Positions 22,701 to 34,972 of a stretch of 64,000 bases of DNA are shown one piece after another. How positions within the stretch are numbered: the stretch's first letter is position 1; every line of letters starts with the position of its first letter. Both the position numbers and the translations under genes were made by a program. The notes beneath the pieces are model-generated. The model saw nothing but the letters and a program-made list of their open reading frames with translations. It had not been told where the DNA came from and did no database searches. The stretch is from Dendrobium chrysotoxum (taxonomy: Eukaryota > Streptophyta > Magnoliopsida > Asparagales > Orchidaceae): assembly GCA_019925795.1 (NCBI GenBank), contig CM034300.1:77275360-77339359 (forward strand). Reading direction: 5' to 3'.

Positions 22701-25546
22701 TATGCTCGCAGAGGAATAGAGGATAAAACAAAAAAATTAGACATTTTACACATTTTAAGATAAATTCATTTATTTATGGTTATAAAATTTTGTATAAAGT
22801 ATTGAAAAGATAATCTTACCCCTGCATTTTAGTAAAACATTATAATCTGCACTTTACACTAAGAAAACAAAAATAATAATTTCTCTGCATTTTAAGCTCC
22901 CTCCCTCCCTCCCTCCCTCCCTCCCTCCCTCCCTCATTCATAAAAAATAGTAATATATAATAGAAAAAATACATTTTTAAAATTTTGCACATTACAAATA
23001 CTAAATAAACAAACATTGCTAAATAGATTGCCTAAAATAAAGTACTCATAATGTCCAAAGTTATGTTTTAAGTTTAAACAAAACAATAAAAACTTAAGTT
23101 GGTAACTTCCTTAGGGAAAGCTTAATCTAATCTTCCCTACTATCTATTTCATCACCCATGAAAACTTCCTCATTAATATAATTATAGCCCTCAACCTAAT
23201 AGTATGGTTGTGTATGCTAAAAATTATTATAAACAAAGTTGCATCATAAAAGCAAGTGATCGGGTGCAGCATCTTATACCAAGGAGCCTTAGTGATGGTG
23301 CCCACCTAGGAAGCATCTAATGCAATAAATGCCTCACCTCAACTTGCCCGTGTGCCTAAGCAAGCAGCTAACTCGTCTTTGAGAAAAATATCCATGTTGA
23401 CCCCATATAGCATGAAATTCAACTATAATTTTATCCATAACACAAATATGCATCAAAAAGAGGAAAAATCCTAAATCACACCCCTACTATAGCTCCTATG
23501 TAATAAGCATATTACTAATAAGAAAAAGGAATGCTGTAAGGGTAATATCAAACCGATTGATAAGCCAAAAAATAGGAAGAATCACAACACAAAAAAACAT
23601 AATAGGTGAATCACACTAGCACCAGCAGAGGGCGCAACCACCAAGCAAGTTTCAAAGAAAAAAGGAATTGTGTACAGTAGAAATATCAAGCCTGTTGATA
23701 AGCCCCAAAGTAAGAGGAATCAAAATTATACTAGAATAAAGTGCAATAGGAGAATCACAATAATAAAAGCAGAGGCGCATCCTCCAAGCAAGTTTCAAGG
23801 GAAGAGATAACTCATAAGTAAAGGCCCGATACAATAGCATGCATAGAATGGATACTATAGTCCAAGAGAATAACTGAGAAGATATCAAGACTAGGAAGAG
23901 GTTGGAATTTAATGTGACAAATAAAAACAAAATGGGTGAGAGGTAGGCTGACAAGTTGTGCAATGAAAAATACTTATATGTAAGTATGTAACCAAATAAC
24001 TTTGCCTTAACTAGGAAATTAGGTGTAATAAAACAATCTACAAATCTACTATTATCGCATGACACTACAAAACAACCACTAAAAAGCACTTTAAAATTAG
24101 CCCACCACCTTCTTGTCTTTGCCATTTATTTGATAGCTGCAACTTTGTCTTAGAAAAATGAATATAAATGCAACACATTCATGAACAAGAGATCATGCCA
24201 ACACCAATTTTAACACCTATTAAATCTAACGGTGCTTCACAAGAACAAATTCTTTAAACAAGTTAGCTTGAATATTGTAAAGCTTAACTTCCCAATAAGA
24301 TACGCATAAGGGAGTATGCCATTGAAATCATTCAGATCATCACTCCAATAAAGGTAACTAACAGGTGCAGGTAATATCAACAGGACTAGGGTAGACGTTA
24401 AGTCAAATTAGATCACCAAGGATATTTCATGTTTTACTCCAGTCAACTGAGATTTGAGTAAAAAATGATCAAACTAGTTGAAATAGCCAAATATAAAAGG
24501 AATATTACGAGATTGTAAATCTTTTTAAGTAATTTATATATGATATGTTTGTTCATTTCCATCAAGTTATCATAGATACAATTTTATAGGTTATATAGTC
24601 CATCTTCAATAGCCAACACTATTATCTAACCTATGATAATCCAAGCTTAGACTTTAATTGATTCTTGCAACTTTATTAATAACGAGTTTTAACATTTCAC
24701 AAGTAGCCAATGAAGACAAATTCAGCAAAAGGAGACATTCTTTGCCCGAAGGGCAGACTATAGTCACATTCTGATTAAGCTTTTTTTCCTTTTACTCACT
24801 CTTTGTTTCATAATATTTTGCTCTCCAAATATTTCAATTGAGGATGATACAAATTTTGGATTATAAGCTACATCGCCACTGACCGTCTAGCTAATCAGAT
24901 TTAGGAAAAATGAAAATTTACTACAATATATAAGTATCAATTGCATCCGCAATCCTGTAGATAAAAATGTTTCTTTCCGCACCAATCGGAACACAAAATG
25001 CAAATTGAATTTGACATGAAACACAATACAACATTCAGTAGGTTAAGATTCGTCGAGATTATAAGTAACGGAATCATAAAATGATCAAGCTAATCAGATT
25101 GAACAAAAGTGAAAGTAGTTCACCGATAATGGGATCTTTAAAAATTTACGCTAATTTAATGAAACACTGCATTATTTTTCCAAGCAGACGGCATGAAGGG
25201 AACAAAAATTGAAATCCTTATCTAACGAGGTTGAACTAGTGTTTGAGAAGCAAAATTAATGAAAAGCTGCATTTTTTCCATACAGAAGAAGAAGAGGAGA
25301 CCCCAAAATGAAATCTTTATCTACAGAGGTCTATCAATTTAAACATCAGAACACAATTCATCCAGCGCAAACAAATAAGAAACAAAAAAATAACCATGCA
25401 CAAGTAACAGCAGATTATTTTTTGTCAAAGAAGAACAACCAAAGCTTCAAAGAAAATAACGTAAAAAGGGGGATATTTGGTCACCATGTCCGAGAGCCAG
25501 GCCCGTAAGTCTTGGGGTGAGAGTTCCATACATTAGAATGCCCCAT
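19788..25546 (-). CDS. RPS29: 40S ribosomal protein S29 (uS14), three coding exons
   Basis: RPS29 is a small zinc-binding protein of the 40S ribosomal subunit. The coding exons on the minus strand are 25546-25485 (MGHSNVWNSHPKTYGPGSRT plus two bases), 20401-20302 (CRVCGNSHGLIRKYGLM, then CCRQCFRNNAKEIGFIK) and 19796-19788 (Tyr-Arg-stop). All junctions are GT-AG and in phase, giving 56 residues, the usual plant length. The zinc ligands are C21/C24 and C39/C42. Intron 1 is 5083 bp, long for this family; intron 2 is 505 bp and contains a Tourist-like MITE. An AAACCCTAA telo-box (25645-25653) and TATAAAA-type box (25621-25629) lie upstream. The only unusual residues seen are T13 and S27. The gene looks intact, and identification is firm because every residue fits the family. 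Confidence 0.95.
19902..20014. mobile_element. Tourist-like MITE in RPS29 intron 2
   Basis: A 113-bp foldback with GATTTTGTTTGAGATGGC at the left and, reversed, GGCTCCGTTTGGGATGGC at the right. TTA lies on both sides (19899-19901, 20015-20017). Same family as 1534-1639 and 33342-33460. Confidence 0.8.
22321..22935. repeat. Tandem duplication, about 298-bp unit, ending in (CCCT)n
   Basis: Unit 1 starts GCAACTTGATGCATACAACA (22321) and unit 2 GCAACTTGATACAACATACA (22619). The two are nearly identical through AGAGGAATAGAGGATAAAAC and TTTCTCTGYATTTTAA. Each ends in a CCCT microsatellite, short in unit 1 and about eight repeats in unit 2 (22906-22935). It lies inside RPS29 intron 1. The CCCT tract may have mediated the duplication. 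Confidence 0.9.
23522..23805. repeat. Two diverged copies of a 135-140-bp segment
   Basis: AATATCAAACCGATTGATAAGCC (left) and AATATCAAGCCTGTTGATAAGCC (right) begin parallel segments, and both end in ACCAAGCAAGTTTCAA or TCCAAGCAAGTTTCAA. The location is RPS29 intron 1. The minus-strand 157-codon frame at 23652-24125 overlaps the right copy and shows no recognised domain. Confidence 0.65.
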
Positions 25547-25620
25547 CTCTATTTCGCTCGCTCTTTCCTCAAAAACAAGAAAACCTAGCTCAATGTCTTG
25601 GCCGAACCGCCGAATGATCA

Positions 25621-25653
25621 GTTTTATAGTTTGCGAGACTTCTGAAACCCTAA
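25621..25653 (-). promoter_or_regulatory. RPS29 promoter elements: TATA box and telo-box
   Basis: On the minus strand CTATAAAAC (25629-25621) lies 75 bp upstream of the ATG. TTAGGGTTT (25653-25645) lies 16 bp further up. Telo-boxes (AAACCCTAA) are a known mark of plant ribosomal-protein promoters. Confidence 0.65.
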
Positions 25654-25769
25654 TGGTATGGGCAGGCTAAGATTAACAAATGCCCGCGGTATGCGATTTT
25701 ATTACCAATATGACACCACCTAAATCGCGCAAAAAATAAAAAAATTTATGCAGCGTACAATATAAATAT

Positions 25770-27250
25770 TTTTTTTTTTTGAAAAATTAGGGGCAAACAT
25801 CCAATTTCCATTATATAAAGAAGATTACAAAGAAAATAAAAGATAATAAGAAAAAAAAATCACTTAATGTAAAAAAAAAAACAAAAGACAAGGAATAACA
25901 ATCAAAAGCCACTAAGAAGAGTAGCTAAATCCTTCACTAAGAAGAGCCTAAAAAGGAACACCATTTGAGATCAAGTCCAAAGACAGAAACTATAAAATAA
26001 AAGCTCCATCCACAATAAAACTCCAACCAGCAACAACATCATCCAAACCGGCTGAAGCAAAAGAACATTAAAGCCATACATCAACAACTCCGCCAGTAAT
26101 ATCCAATGCCAGAGGAAAATTCCACAGACAGCTATCATCAATAAGCATCAACGGCAACTAGAACCACATTTTGAATCCACTTGATCCTCGAACTACCAGC
26201 AAATTCTCAGCTAGCAAAGACTGTGCCAAAAAGATACACCCACGATAGCTACCAGCAATCAAGCAACAACAGCAACAATATCTACAATCTGAAATAACGA
26301 GATCCACGAATCCTGCCAACCAAACAACCAAGAGCCAACAGAAGAACAGAGACAAAATAAAAAATAGGCTATTAATGTCCATCCATATTCAAAAATCGGT
26401 TGAAAAAATATCCATAAATAGCCGCAATCATCAATAACAAAAAGAAACATATTAAACAATAAAAGATAAACTAAAGAAGACCTTCCAGAACTAAGAACAA
26501 TATATAAACAGCAGGTAAAGAGACAACCAGACAGACCAACTAGGCAATAAAATGAGTAATCTCAGTAAGGGATTTCCAACCTGAAATCTTAGCAATAACC
26601 GCTTTACGAATAAGAACAATAACAGAATCCAAATTCTTACATATCCCAAAAAACCTCCTATCATTTCTTTCACGTCAAATGAAATATAAGCAGCAACAGG
26701 TAGTTAAGAAATAATAATATCTTACATTACCAGGGATACTAAGCTCAGTAATAAAATCAAAAACTTGAAAAAGAGTAGGTTTAAAAAAAATGCTTAAGAC
26801 TAGGAATAAAAGAAGAGATAATGGAAAAAGAGAAATAATAATAAAAAAAATGATTATGAGATTCTAAATCAGAATTACATAAAACACAAATAGGAGGAAT
26901 AAAAATAATTCTATTAGAGAGAATATCAGCAGTTTTAAGCCTACTTAATAAAGCCATCCAAATGTAACAGGAGTACCTCAAGGCATATCGTTTATGCCAA
27001 ATATAATTAAACCAGGAGACTTTAACAAACTCCTGAAAGTGAGCCATATAAAAAATTTTAAATTTTGGAAAAAACTCATCCTCTCATTTTAGACAATATA
27101 TAGAAGTGCTTTGAATACCAATAGAGACGTTCAAAAACTGCAGACAATCCGGTAGAGACCAATTATCATATGAGATGACATCCTTCACCGAAATATTATG
27201 CCAATAAGAATTAAGATTTGACACTAAACCTTGAATCGAATATCCTTTCA
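25770..27250 (-). mobile_element. 5'-truncated L1-type LINE, ORF2 C-terminus and 3' UTR
   Basis: Read on the minus strand, the right part encodes a decayed RT-associated zinc-binding domain (zf-RVT): VSWFNYIWHKRYALRYSCYI, then ILSNRIIFIPPICVLCNSDL and ESHNHFF. Upstream is NLNSYWHNISVKDV. Downstream is an RNDRRFLGY/RKAVIAKISGW-like segment in changing frames. A T/G-rich 3' UTR follows, then a terminal A run (T run on plus at about 25770-25781). Stops and frameshifts make it inactive. No clear target duplication was found. It lies about 120 bp upstream of the RPS29 telo-box, in the same orientation as RPS29. Confidence 0.8.
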
Positions 27251-29272
27251 ACTACACTTTTGTGAAAATGAGGAGAGATAAAGAGAAAATTTAAATTTTA
27301 GTTGCCGATTAGTTTCGTCACTTTTGTGAAAATTGTTCAAATTATGATAGGTGATTTTATCCTATTCATGTCTTTAAAAATTTCGATTTTGACCGTTGGA
27401 TTTCTTCCAATTTGATTTTATAGTATTTTTTTAGATATAGTGAACTTCTATCGTATAATTTTTTATATGTTATAATATTGATTATTTGAGATATTTTGAC
27501 TGGTTGATTTCATAATTTCAGCAGGTGAAATGAAAATTATTTTATTTTGTATGATTTACAAAAAATAAAAATTTTGATATTTTAATATAAACATGCTATT
27601 AATATAAGTATTGTGAATGAATACGAGTATATGATTGTGTAATAGCTAGTTGCTATTATTTTTATAATATCATAATAATATGTGGGAAGATAAGTAAAGA
27701 CTAGTTATTTACTGACAATGGCTAAAGACTGATCACTATCTTGCAGGATGGTGGACTTACGGGCTTTTCTTTAAATATTATAGTTTAGTGTTATATTTAT
27801 TAATTCATGTGATTCACTGGTTGTGAGTTATAAGGAGTTAATTACTAAGCCGACGGGCAAAAAGCAACAACCCTGTTTACTAAACCAACGGTTACTGATT
27901 TGCTAATTACAGTAAAAATATCATGAAAGTCAGAACTTCTTACTTGTTTAGTATAATTATCAAAATGCATCTTACTTCATTTATTAACTATTATTATATT
28001 GTTATCACTGTACTATTTTACTGTTCTATTGATTATTATTATTATATTGATTTACTGTTGTTACTGTATTGATTTAGTGTTATTGAGCATGTGATCCCTA
28101 TACTGAGCATGTGATATAGTATACTAATTTGATATTGATATAAAATAATTGAATATCATGTGTATAATTTTATATAATTTTCTGATAGTATTGCATTGTT
28201 GTGGATTTTGAAAGTCTTTATAGATATTTTAATTTTATTGATTTATGTGATTTTCCTATTAATTTGATAGTACTGCTAATACATATGATTTAAGAAGGAT
28301 TATTTACGATTTTATTGATTTAACATTCATACTAGTTTACTAGTTTACAGATTTCATTGTTTATGTATTATACTATTTTAGTAACATCTGTACCGTATTG
28401 TTTTACTGTTTTACAAATTTTACTTCTCATGCATGTATTTTACTCTTTTTGCACATATAAAATTTAAAATATCGAGCAAAAGTATTTATGAGCTATTTTG
28501 ATGATAAGAATATATTTTTAGCCTTTAGGTATTAAATATATCAATATTAGAATAAAGAGTAAATGTGAAACTTCAAAACATCTAATTTGAGGTGAGTACT
28601 CATGTTTCTAAATTACGATAATTGTATTGCTTATTCTAATTGCATTTAATCATTATTGCAAATAATTTATCTTTCAAATATCAAATGATTGATCATAATT
28701 AGCAGGTTATGTTTTACATAATTTTATAAATTTCATGAATATTATATGAATGAAATGGCTAGATAGTTATGCTTGTAAGTGCATGTTGAATAATGAATCG
28801 CACCTCTGGTACTAACTCAGAATAAAATGTACCCGTATACATAAATGAAAAATGTTATAAAAAAGGAGAACCTTCATTGATATTATTTTAGTCGGTGTCT
28901 CCAATGATGATCGTCTTATTTATAGAAAGGATAAATATATGAAATATGTGATGCGTATAAATATGCAAACAATGATGGTCATATTCAAAATGAATTTTAA
29001 ATAGAATTATTTTATGTTTGAAATGAGCATGCATATTATTCTCAATATCATGTACTACAATAATTAAAAAGCATGATTTACTTACTGATTTATGACTCAC
29101 TTTTTTACTTTCAATAACATTCACAGAAATTATTCGATTAATTTAAATAAATAAAAGATGAGAAAATATGTATCATATGCTTGACACTTCAATAGAAAGA
29201 TATTTGCAGTACTTTATTATAAAATTTTAAGATTTTTGTGGCTCTTTTTGTGTATTGAAATTAGATTATTAG
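27251..29272. other. AT-rich intergenic DNA, nothing recognised
   Basis: Very AT-rich with long TTA/ATT-rich stretches. No coding exon, repeat terminus or hairpin of note was seen. The 78-codon minus frame at 28888-29124 has no recognisable domain. Confidence 0.4.
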
Positions 29273-30793
29273 TGATATATCATCAAAAATTTATCTTGAT
29301 TGGGCACGAATCTCGAAGCAAAATCAAGATCGAAAACTTCAAAAATTGAATTGGAGACCATATGAGCTTCGATTTCAACAAACTTCTAGTCGAACTAAAC
29401 GTCTCAAAAATACGAACCCAACGACACTAAACTTGACTCAATCCGAGCCCAAATGAGTTCAAATCAAAGACCCAAAGCACATTTGGAAGGTTCAAACTAT
29501 AATTTGAATTACTAAACGGTCTACAAATGTGACAGGCTTATAGTCAAATCGAACGGCTCGACTAGACAAATCCAACGAGCCCAAAATTGCTGAATTCTGA
29601 TGCATTAGGTATTCAAATGCCTAGTAAACGATCCATGATCAAGGGATTCAACATCGGCTGTCCATTCAAACCACTCCCAATTTACCCTTGATCTTCCTCC
29701 TATTTACTAGGCATGCCACTCTTAGAAAATTATAAATAGATCCCTCATTTCACATAAAGGGGGAACCCTAAAAGGGGGGAAGAAGGGGCCAAGCAAGTAA
29801 GAGAGGAGGAGAAGAAAGAAGAGAATTTTGAGTTCTCTTGCCACTAGACTCCACGACCACTGCCAGATTTTTGCCCGGCCACCAACTGATGCCGGACTTC
29901 GGCCCGTCGCTTGATTTCCACCCGACACCAGACTTCCACCCAATGTCGGACCTCCGCTCGTCGCCAGACTTCTACCCGACGCCGGACTTCCGCCCGATGC
30001 TGGACTTTTACCTGACCCCGGACTTCCACCTGTCGCCGGACTCCTACCCGATGCCTGATTTCTACCCGACGTCAGACTTCTTCCCGACCACCAACTGATG
30101 TCGATTTTTCTGCCTGGCCACCAACTAACCCCTGACTTCCACCCGACGCCGGACTCCTGCCCGACACCGGATTTCTACCAGACGTCGGACTTCTGCCCGA
30201 TCGCCAACTAATACAGATTTTTCTGCCCGGCCACCAACTAATGCTGGACTTTTGCACTACCTCCAATTGATGCCAGACCTCCACCGCCCTCCGACAACGG
30301 TCTTTTTGACCACTATCGCCCGTCAACTACAATCCTTTCGACCTCGGTCACCAAACAACGGTCCTTCCGACCTCCATCACCCCGACCTCTGTATTCTGTC
30401 GACTATGGTCCTTCCGACCACCGTCGCTCGCCGACTACAGTCTTTCCGACCTCTATCGCCCACTAACTATAATCCTTCCGACTAAACGAACATGTCAACA
30501 AGACTCTTTGTATTCCCACTATGTATTGTACTCCATATGGTGTACATCAAGCCAAGGCCTTCCCCCAAAGGAAGGGCCTCATTTGTAATCAACTACAACT
30601 AATAATGGATTCATTCAAACTGGTCCAGGCCTGTGGTTTTTCCCCTATTCAGGGTTTTCCACGAAAAAATCTTGGTGTCTCTATGAATGCTACACCCTCT
30701 CTATTTTATCTGTATGCGTGCTGGATCTTCGTACAAAGCTAATACGTTAAACTTTATATTTCTCTACTGCCGCGAATACTCCAGGACGCAACA
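29273..30793 (+). mobile_element. Solo LTR with 5-bp target duplication
   Basis: A complete 1521-bp LTR. It starts TGATATATCATCAAAAATTT, has the TATA box in AAATTATAAATAGATCCC (about 29738), and ends in GGACGCAACA. Its flanks are both ATTAG (29268-29272 and 30794-30798). It is the longest copy because it carries both variable blocks: 18-bp units like CCGGACTTCYACCCGACG (29865-30190) and GGTCCTTCCGACC-type units (30290-30485). Open frames in this block are hexapeptide repeats such as PDFYPT, an artefact of the 18-bp period. Confidence 0.92.
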
Positions 30794-32280
30794 ATTAGTA
30801 AACAAAAATGTTATTAATCGTCCTATCATATGTTCCTGGCTCATTAATTTGAGTCTCCAGGTCGGATCGTGACAAAAAATAGCTTACTCTCCATCATAGC
30901 TTTCAAAAATATTTGCATCTGATAAATGCAATTCTCCATCAGCCTATTCAATGATACTTAAATTGCATACAATTGATGTAAGACCCAAAGACCTAAAGAA
31001 GTAATTTAAAACCTACTTTTCTCTATTTACTTATTAATTCTCTTCTAATTTATCATTTCACGAGGCTTCTAATTTATCATTTCACGAGCACCAACTAATC
31101 GCTTCAAATCATATAGAATATACGTTGAGAGAATCTATACAAAATATTTCTTTCAAAATAGTTAAATCATAATAGTCCATATTACTATGATTGCAAAAAA
31201 TGAGAAAATACAAATAAAACTACAAATTTATGTGTACCTTTCAAAATCAGACTTTCTACTTTCTATCAAATTTAGTCTACTCAGCAGAATTCTTACCCTT
31301 ACATGAAATATTATAAACAACAGGATGGATATGAAACTCAGTATGCCACCCTTTCTCTTCCATAATAGAGTTCAGTTCACAACTTAATATAAAAATAAAT
31401 AAAATAATAAAAGCATCATTTACTTTACAGTTCAGGTATATTAGTTCACATATGGAAGTGAATATAGAAATGCACAAACATTAATGTCCCTTATAACTCT
31501 CAAATTCCACCTCCCACCTGTTAAAATAGGTGTAGAGCAAATCCAGAATAAAGAGTAGAATATATTCCAATATAAAGTCGGTTTAGAACTAGAACAGAGT
31601 ACTCTAGGAAAGAGATATATTCATCTTGGGCCCAAACAGAGAATTTCATAGTATACTTATTTTCATAATAGAGCTCCAGAATGTCATGAAATGCATGATA
31701 ATACAAAAAATTTAAAGCATTAAATATTAAATATCAACTTTTATAAAAAACCCCACATTTCAAGTTTCTATACAAAGTTCTCAGAATTTTACCAAATTTA
31801 CAAAGATTATGCAAAACGCTAAATTAACATACTTCGTCAATTGTATCGAGCTTCAGAGACGTTACCATTTTTCAAAATTGTTAGAAATTCATACTGAATA
31901 AACCGACCGGTGAAGTTTTGCATTCTTACAGTCAAATTGTCAATAATAGAGAATAGAACAAAATACTAAAATTTATATGATGAAACATTTCTCAAACTCA
32001 AGAAAAATAATTTTAAAAATATATCTTTTTATAAATACTAATAAATGAAAATCAGAAATAGGGCATGGGTTGCCTATCTTGAGCCTAACAATTTTCCCAA
32101 TGGATGATTTTCGGATCTTGGATGCCAAATCTTTTCCTTTTCTTTCTTTTTCCCTCCCTTCCTTATTTTCTTCTCAGACAAATTGAAGGTGTAATAGGTT
32201 TTGACAAATGGATCAAGATATTTTTATTATTTAAAAGTATTAATTTGGCCTAGCGCTACAGCGCCCGAATTTCCAACGCC
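30794..32280. other. Intergenic DNA
   Basis: No gene recognised. A 24-bp direct tandem (CTTCTAATTTATCATTTCAC plus GAGG) occurs at 31042-31088. The minus-strand frames at 31277 and 31521 lack recognisable domains. Confidence 0.4.
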
Positions 32281-32606
32281 GTAAGGATTAGATGTGATAT
32301 CCGTCGTCTAAAATTTATGGCCTAGCGCTACATGGCTTCGTAATGCTCGATCAATACTATTTTTCCCCATTTTTCACAACCACTCCATGCTGGGGCACCG
32401 CCAAGACCATCATTGTAGCACTTGTAGAGGAACAATTCAAAACTTAATTTTTCACTCCTCAAACCTCAAGCCTTGGTTATTTCTATCTCATTCAACATTT
32501 CAATACTTATAATTATTATTAACTCAAAATTAACGATCATTAACGAAAAATTACCTAAATTTTAGACGACGAATATCACATATGATCCTTATGATGGGGC
32601 CGTAGA
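32281..32606. repeat. Inverted repeat, about 38-bp arms
   Basis: The left arm AAGGATTAGATGTGATATCC followed by GTCGTCTAAAATTTA (32283-32318) pairs with TAAATTTTAGACGACGAATA followed by TCACATATGATCCTT (about 32556-32590). Mismatches are few and the loop is about 240 bp. The arrangement suggests the ends of a small transposon or a partial LTR duplication; no target duplication was identified. Confidence 0.6.
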
Positions 32607-32830
32607 TTTTTATGAGCATATCGATTGCTATAAGATCATCATACATATTCAATAAGCTTTTGATGCAATCCTCTGCCAGGCCCTCCATGCATCACTCAGA
32701 AACAAGCTCACATAATTTTTATTTTTTACATTCCATCTAACATAACTCTAAAAGGTATGATCCTTCTAGAGTTTTTGTTACATCATTGCTTGATGGAAAG
32801 TTAGTTATTGATGTGAAACATCACTAGAAA
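32577..32830 (+). pseudogene. Decayed Ty3/gypsy-type gag fragment
   Basis: One frame reads YDPYDGAVDFYEHIDCYKII, a stop, then AFDAILCQALHASLRNKL. This resembles the YDG-x-DPxEHLxxF and D-x-xxCxAF-xx-SL pattern of plant gypsy gag proteins. Stops are present and the fragment is short. Assignment rests on motif order only. Confidence 0.5.
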
Positions 32831-33341
32831 TACCTCCTAAGGCAATTGGCAAATAGGGCCTCCGCTCACAACATTTGTAAGGCACGCCCACGAGATAGTC
32901 TCGATGGAAAGCTAATACTAATAATGTCCTCATTAGAAAGACTTCATGAGATTAAGTGGTTGGTAGGATCCCCCACTCATCTAAAAATCTAATTAGAAAT
33001 AAGTCTCAAAATATATAAGTTCATTAAAATCCTCAAAATGTATACGTTTTCTAAAAAGACATTAAAATGCATAAACCTCAAAAGGTATAATTGTTTTGAA
33101 GTCTTCAGATGACATAAGCCTCAAAAGATAACACTTTATATTCATCATAAGATATCAGAGAAATCAGTTTATTCCAAAGTCTTGAAGGTGCATAATATTG
33201 GATAGAGATTAAAGTTGTTATATTTTAAATGAAGTAACATATTCTTATTTCTAATGTAGATTCAATTAGGATTAGGATATGTTGGATTTCCTACAAAGTA
33301 TGATTACTTTGAATACTTCTAGAAGATGTTTAGTAGGCTTA

Positions 33342-33460
33342 GGCCTTGTTTGGAACGGCTTTTTACTGCTTCTTAAAACGACTTTTTAGTATAAAAGTTA
33401 AAATTTTTGTACTAAAAAGCTGTTTTAAGAAGCAGCAAAAAAGCCGCCCCAAATGAAGCC
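33342..33460. mobile_element. Tourist-like foldback MITE
   Basis: A 119-bp hairpin: GGCCTTGTTTGGAACGGC at the left pairs with GCCGCCCCAAATGAAGCC at the right, and the inner arms (CTGCTTCTTAAAACGAC and TGTTTTAAGAAGCAG) also pair. TTA flanks both sides (33339-33341, 33461-33463). Best preserved copy of this family here. Confidence 0.85.
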
Positions 33461-34972
33461 TTAGTCTCCTCGCGGGATGGGCTTATTCATTGAATCTATA
33501 TATACATATTCTTCATCATTAGGGATTTTTAAAATTTTAATAGCCACAAATTTATTTCTAACTTCAACCTTTAGATAAATGATATATTTTCATTGAGGAA
33601 TTATATGATCTCCATAGATTTTACTTTAGCCCTAGCTTTAACTTTTGATTAGGTGTGATTAGTATTTTAATGTTTAATAATCAACTCAATTAGACATATA
33701 CGTGCATAATGGGGATCTCAGTGGGGCTGATCATTGGCCTACCTAAGCGTGTATATAAGATCGAGCACTTTACTATGTTATTGACTCAATTTTGACATTT
33801 TTAAGCCCATTGAACCTCCACAATCAATTTTCTATAGATTTTTAACAAGTTTGGAGCTGAAAATTTAATCAATTTTCACAACAATTGACACACTAACTTT
33901 AGTGAGGTCAAAATTATAATTGCATATAATTTACTTGGTTCAAGGCCTTAAGGAGAGGTTCATTTTGACGTCCTAGGAGAGATTGTGCATTATAATTTTT
34001 TGCATCAATTTATCATATTTTAGGGCTACATATATTCAACATTAAAAAATAAGGGGAAATTGATATATTTTAAAAAGTCAACTAGCATTAATATTGATGC
34101 AATACATATATTGGAAACTTTTAGAATCAAATTAAGAGCCCTATAAACTCTATTTTTGATACTTTTATAGTAAAATTAAGCTCAAATAAATAAACTCAGA
34201 CAACATAAAAAATGTTCCAATATAAGCCCAGATGAGCCTAAATCAGTGAAGATCGAATGATCTCAAATTCTTGCATGTTTATTATAAAATTGAGTGTCTC
34301 GATGACAAAAATCCAATGAATCTAATATCATTCAATTCTGAGGTCATTAAAAGACTTAAATGTCGAACAAACAATATCAAATCAAGGGAAATAATAAGTA
34401 TCATATGTTGGAGTATTCTAAAACTTTGACCGTCATTCTCAATATGAAGGAGACTTGAATTTGAGCATGAAGAGGGCTTAAAGATATAAAGATCATTAGA
34501 GCGTCTAATATTTAATGCCCTGAATCACTGACATCTACCGTCATCGTCTGACTGCTTAGATTATTATCATCATCTAACCAATGATGTCTGATCATTATAG
34601 TCCATTTATTATTATTTAACCATTATCATTTGGCTATTAACGTCTGACTTTTATTGCATAGCTATCATCATCCAATTATCATCTCCCGGGCGTCGGCATC
34701 CATTTGTCATCATCCAACCATAGTCATTTGAGTTTCATCATATCATTGTCACTCGATTGATATTATGTGATCATTTTTATCTTCAATCACTTATCATGTA
34801 ATATTTACAACACTTACCAAATAATTATTCACAAGTATGTAATTCCATCTTCGCAGATTGACGGGAATATTGAACCCCTATAACTTTAATTATATGGTTA
34901 ACTATTTTAGTCCCTGCCTCAAACAATCGTCTATCAAGAGAGCAAAAAGCTCATTTAACTTGCAGATCTTCA
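33461..34972. other. Intergenic DNA with a strongly decayed LTR-like segment
   Basis: About 34205-34700 follows the order of the main LTR family on the plus strand: AAGCCCAGATGAGCCTAAATC, TTGAGTGTCTCGATGAC, AATCCAATGAATCTAATATC, then GATCAAATCAAGGG-like text. Repeats of TCATCATCTAACC and GTCTGA take the place of the GC-rich units. Similarity is weak. The last 100 bp probably hold the 5' UTR of the zinc-finger gene. Confidence 0.4.

Noticed and set aside
23652..24125. 157-codon minus-strand frame, hydrophobic, as a membrane-protein gene
   Set aside because: It lies in RPS29 intron 1, overlaps a local tandem duplication and shows no recognisable domain; AT-rich DNA often gives such Leu/Phe/Ser-rich frames.
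29838..30098. 86-codon open frame of PDF-type hexapeptide repeats
   Set aside because: It is an 18-bp tandem repeat inside a solo LTR; all frames are open for the same reason and no other copy conserves the frame.
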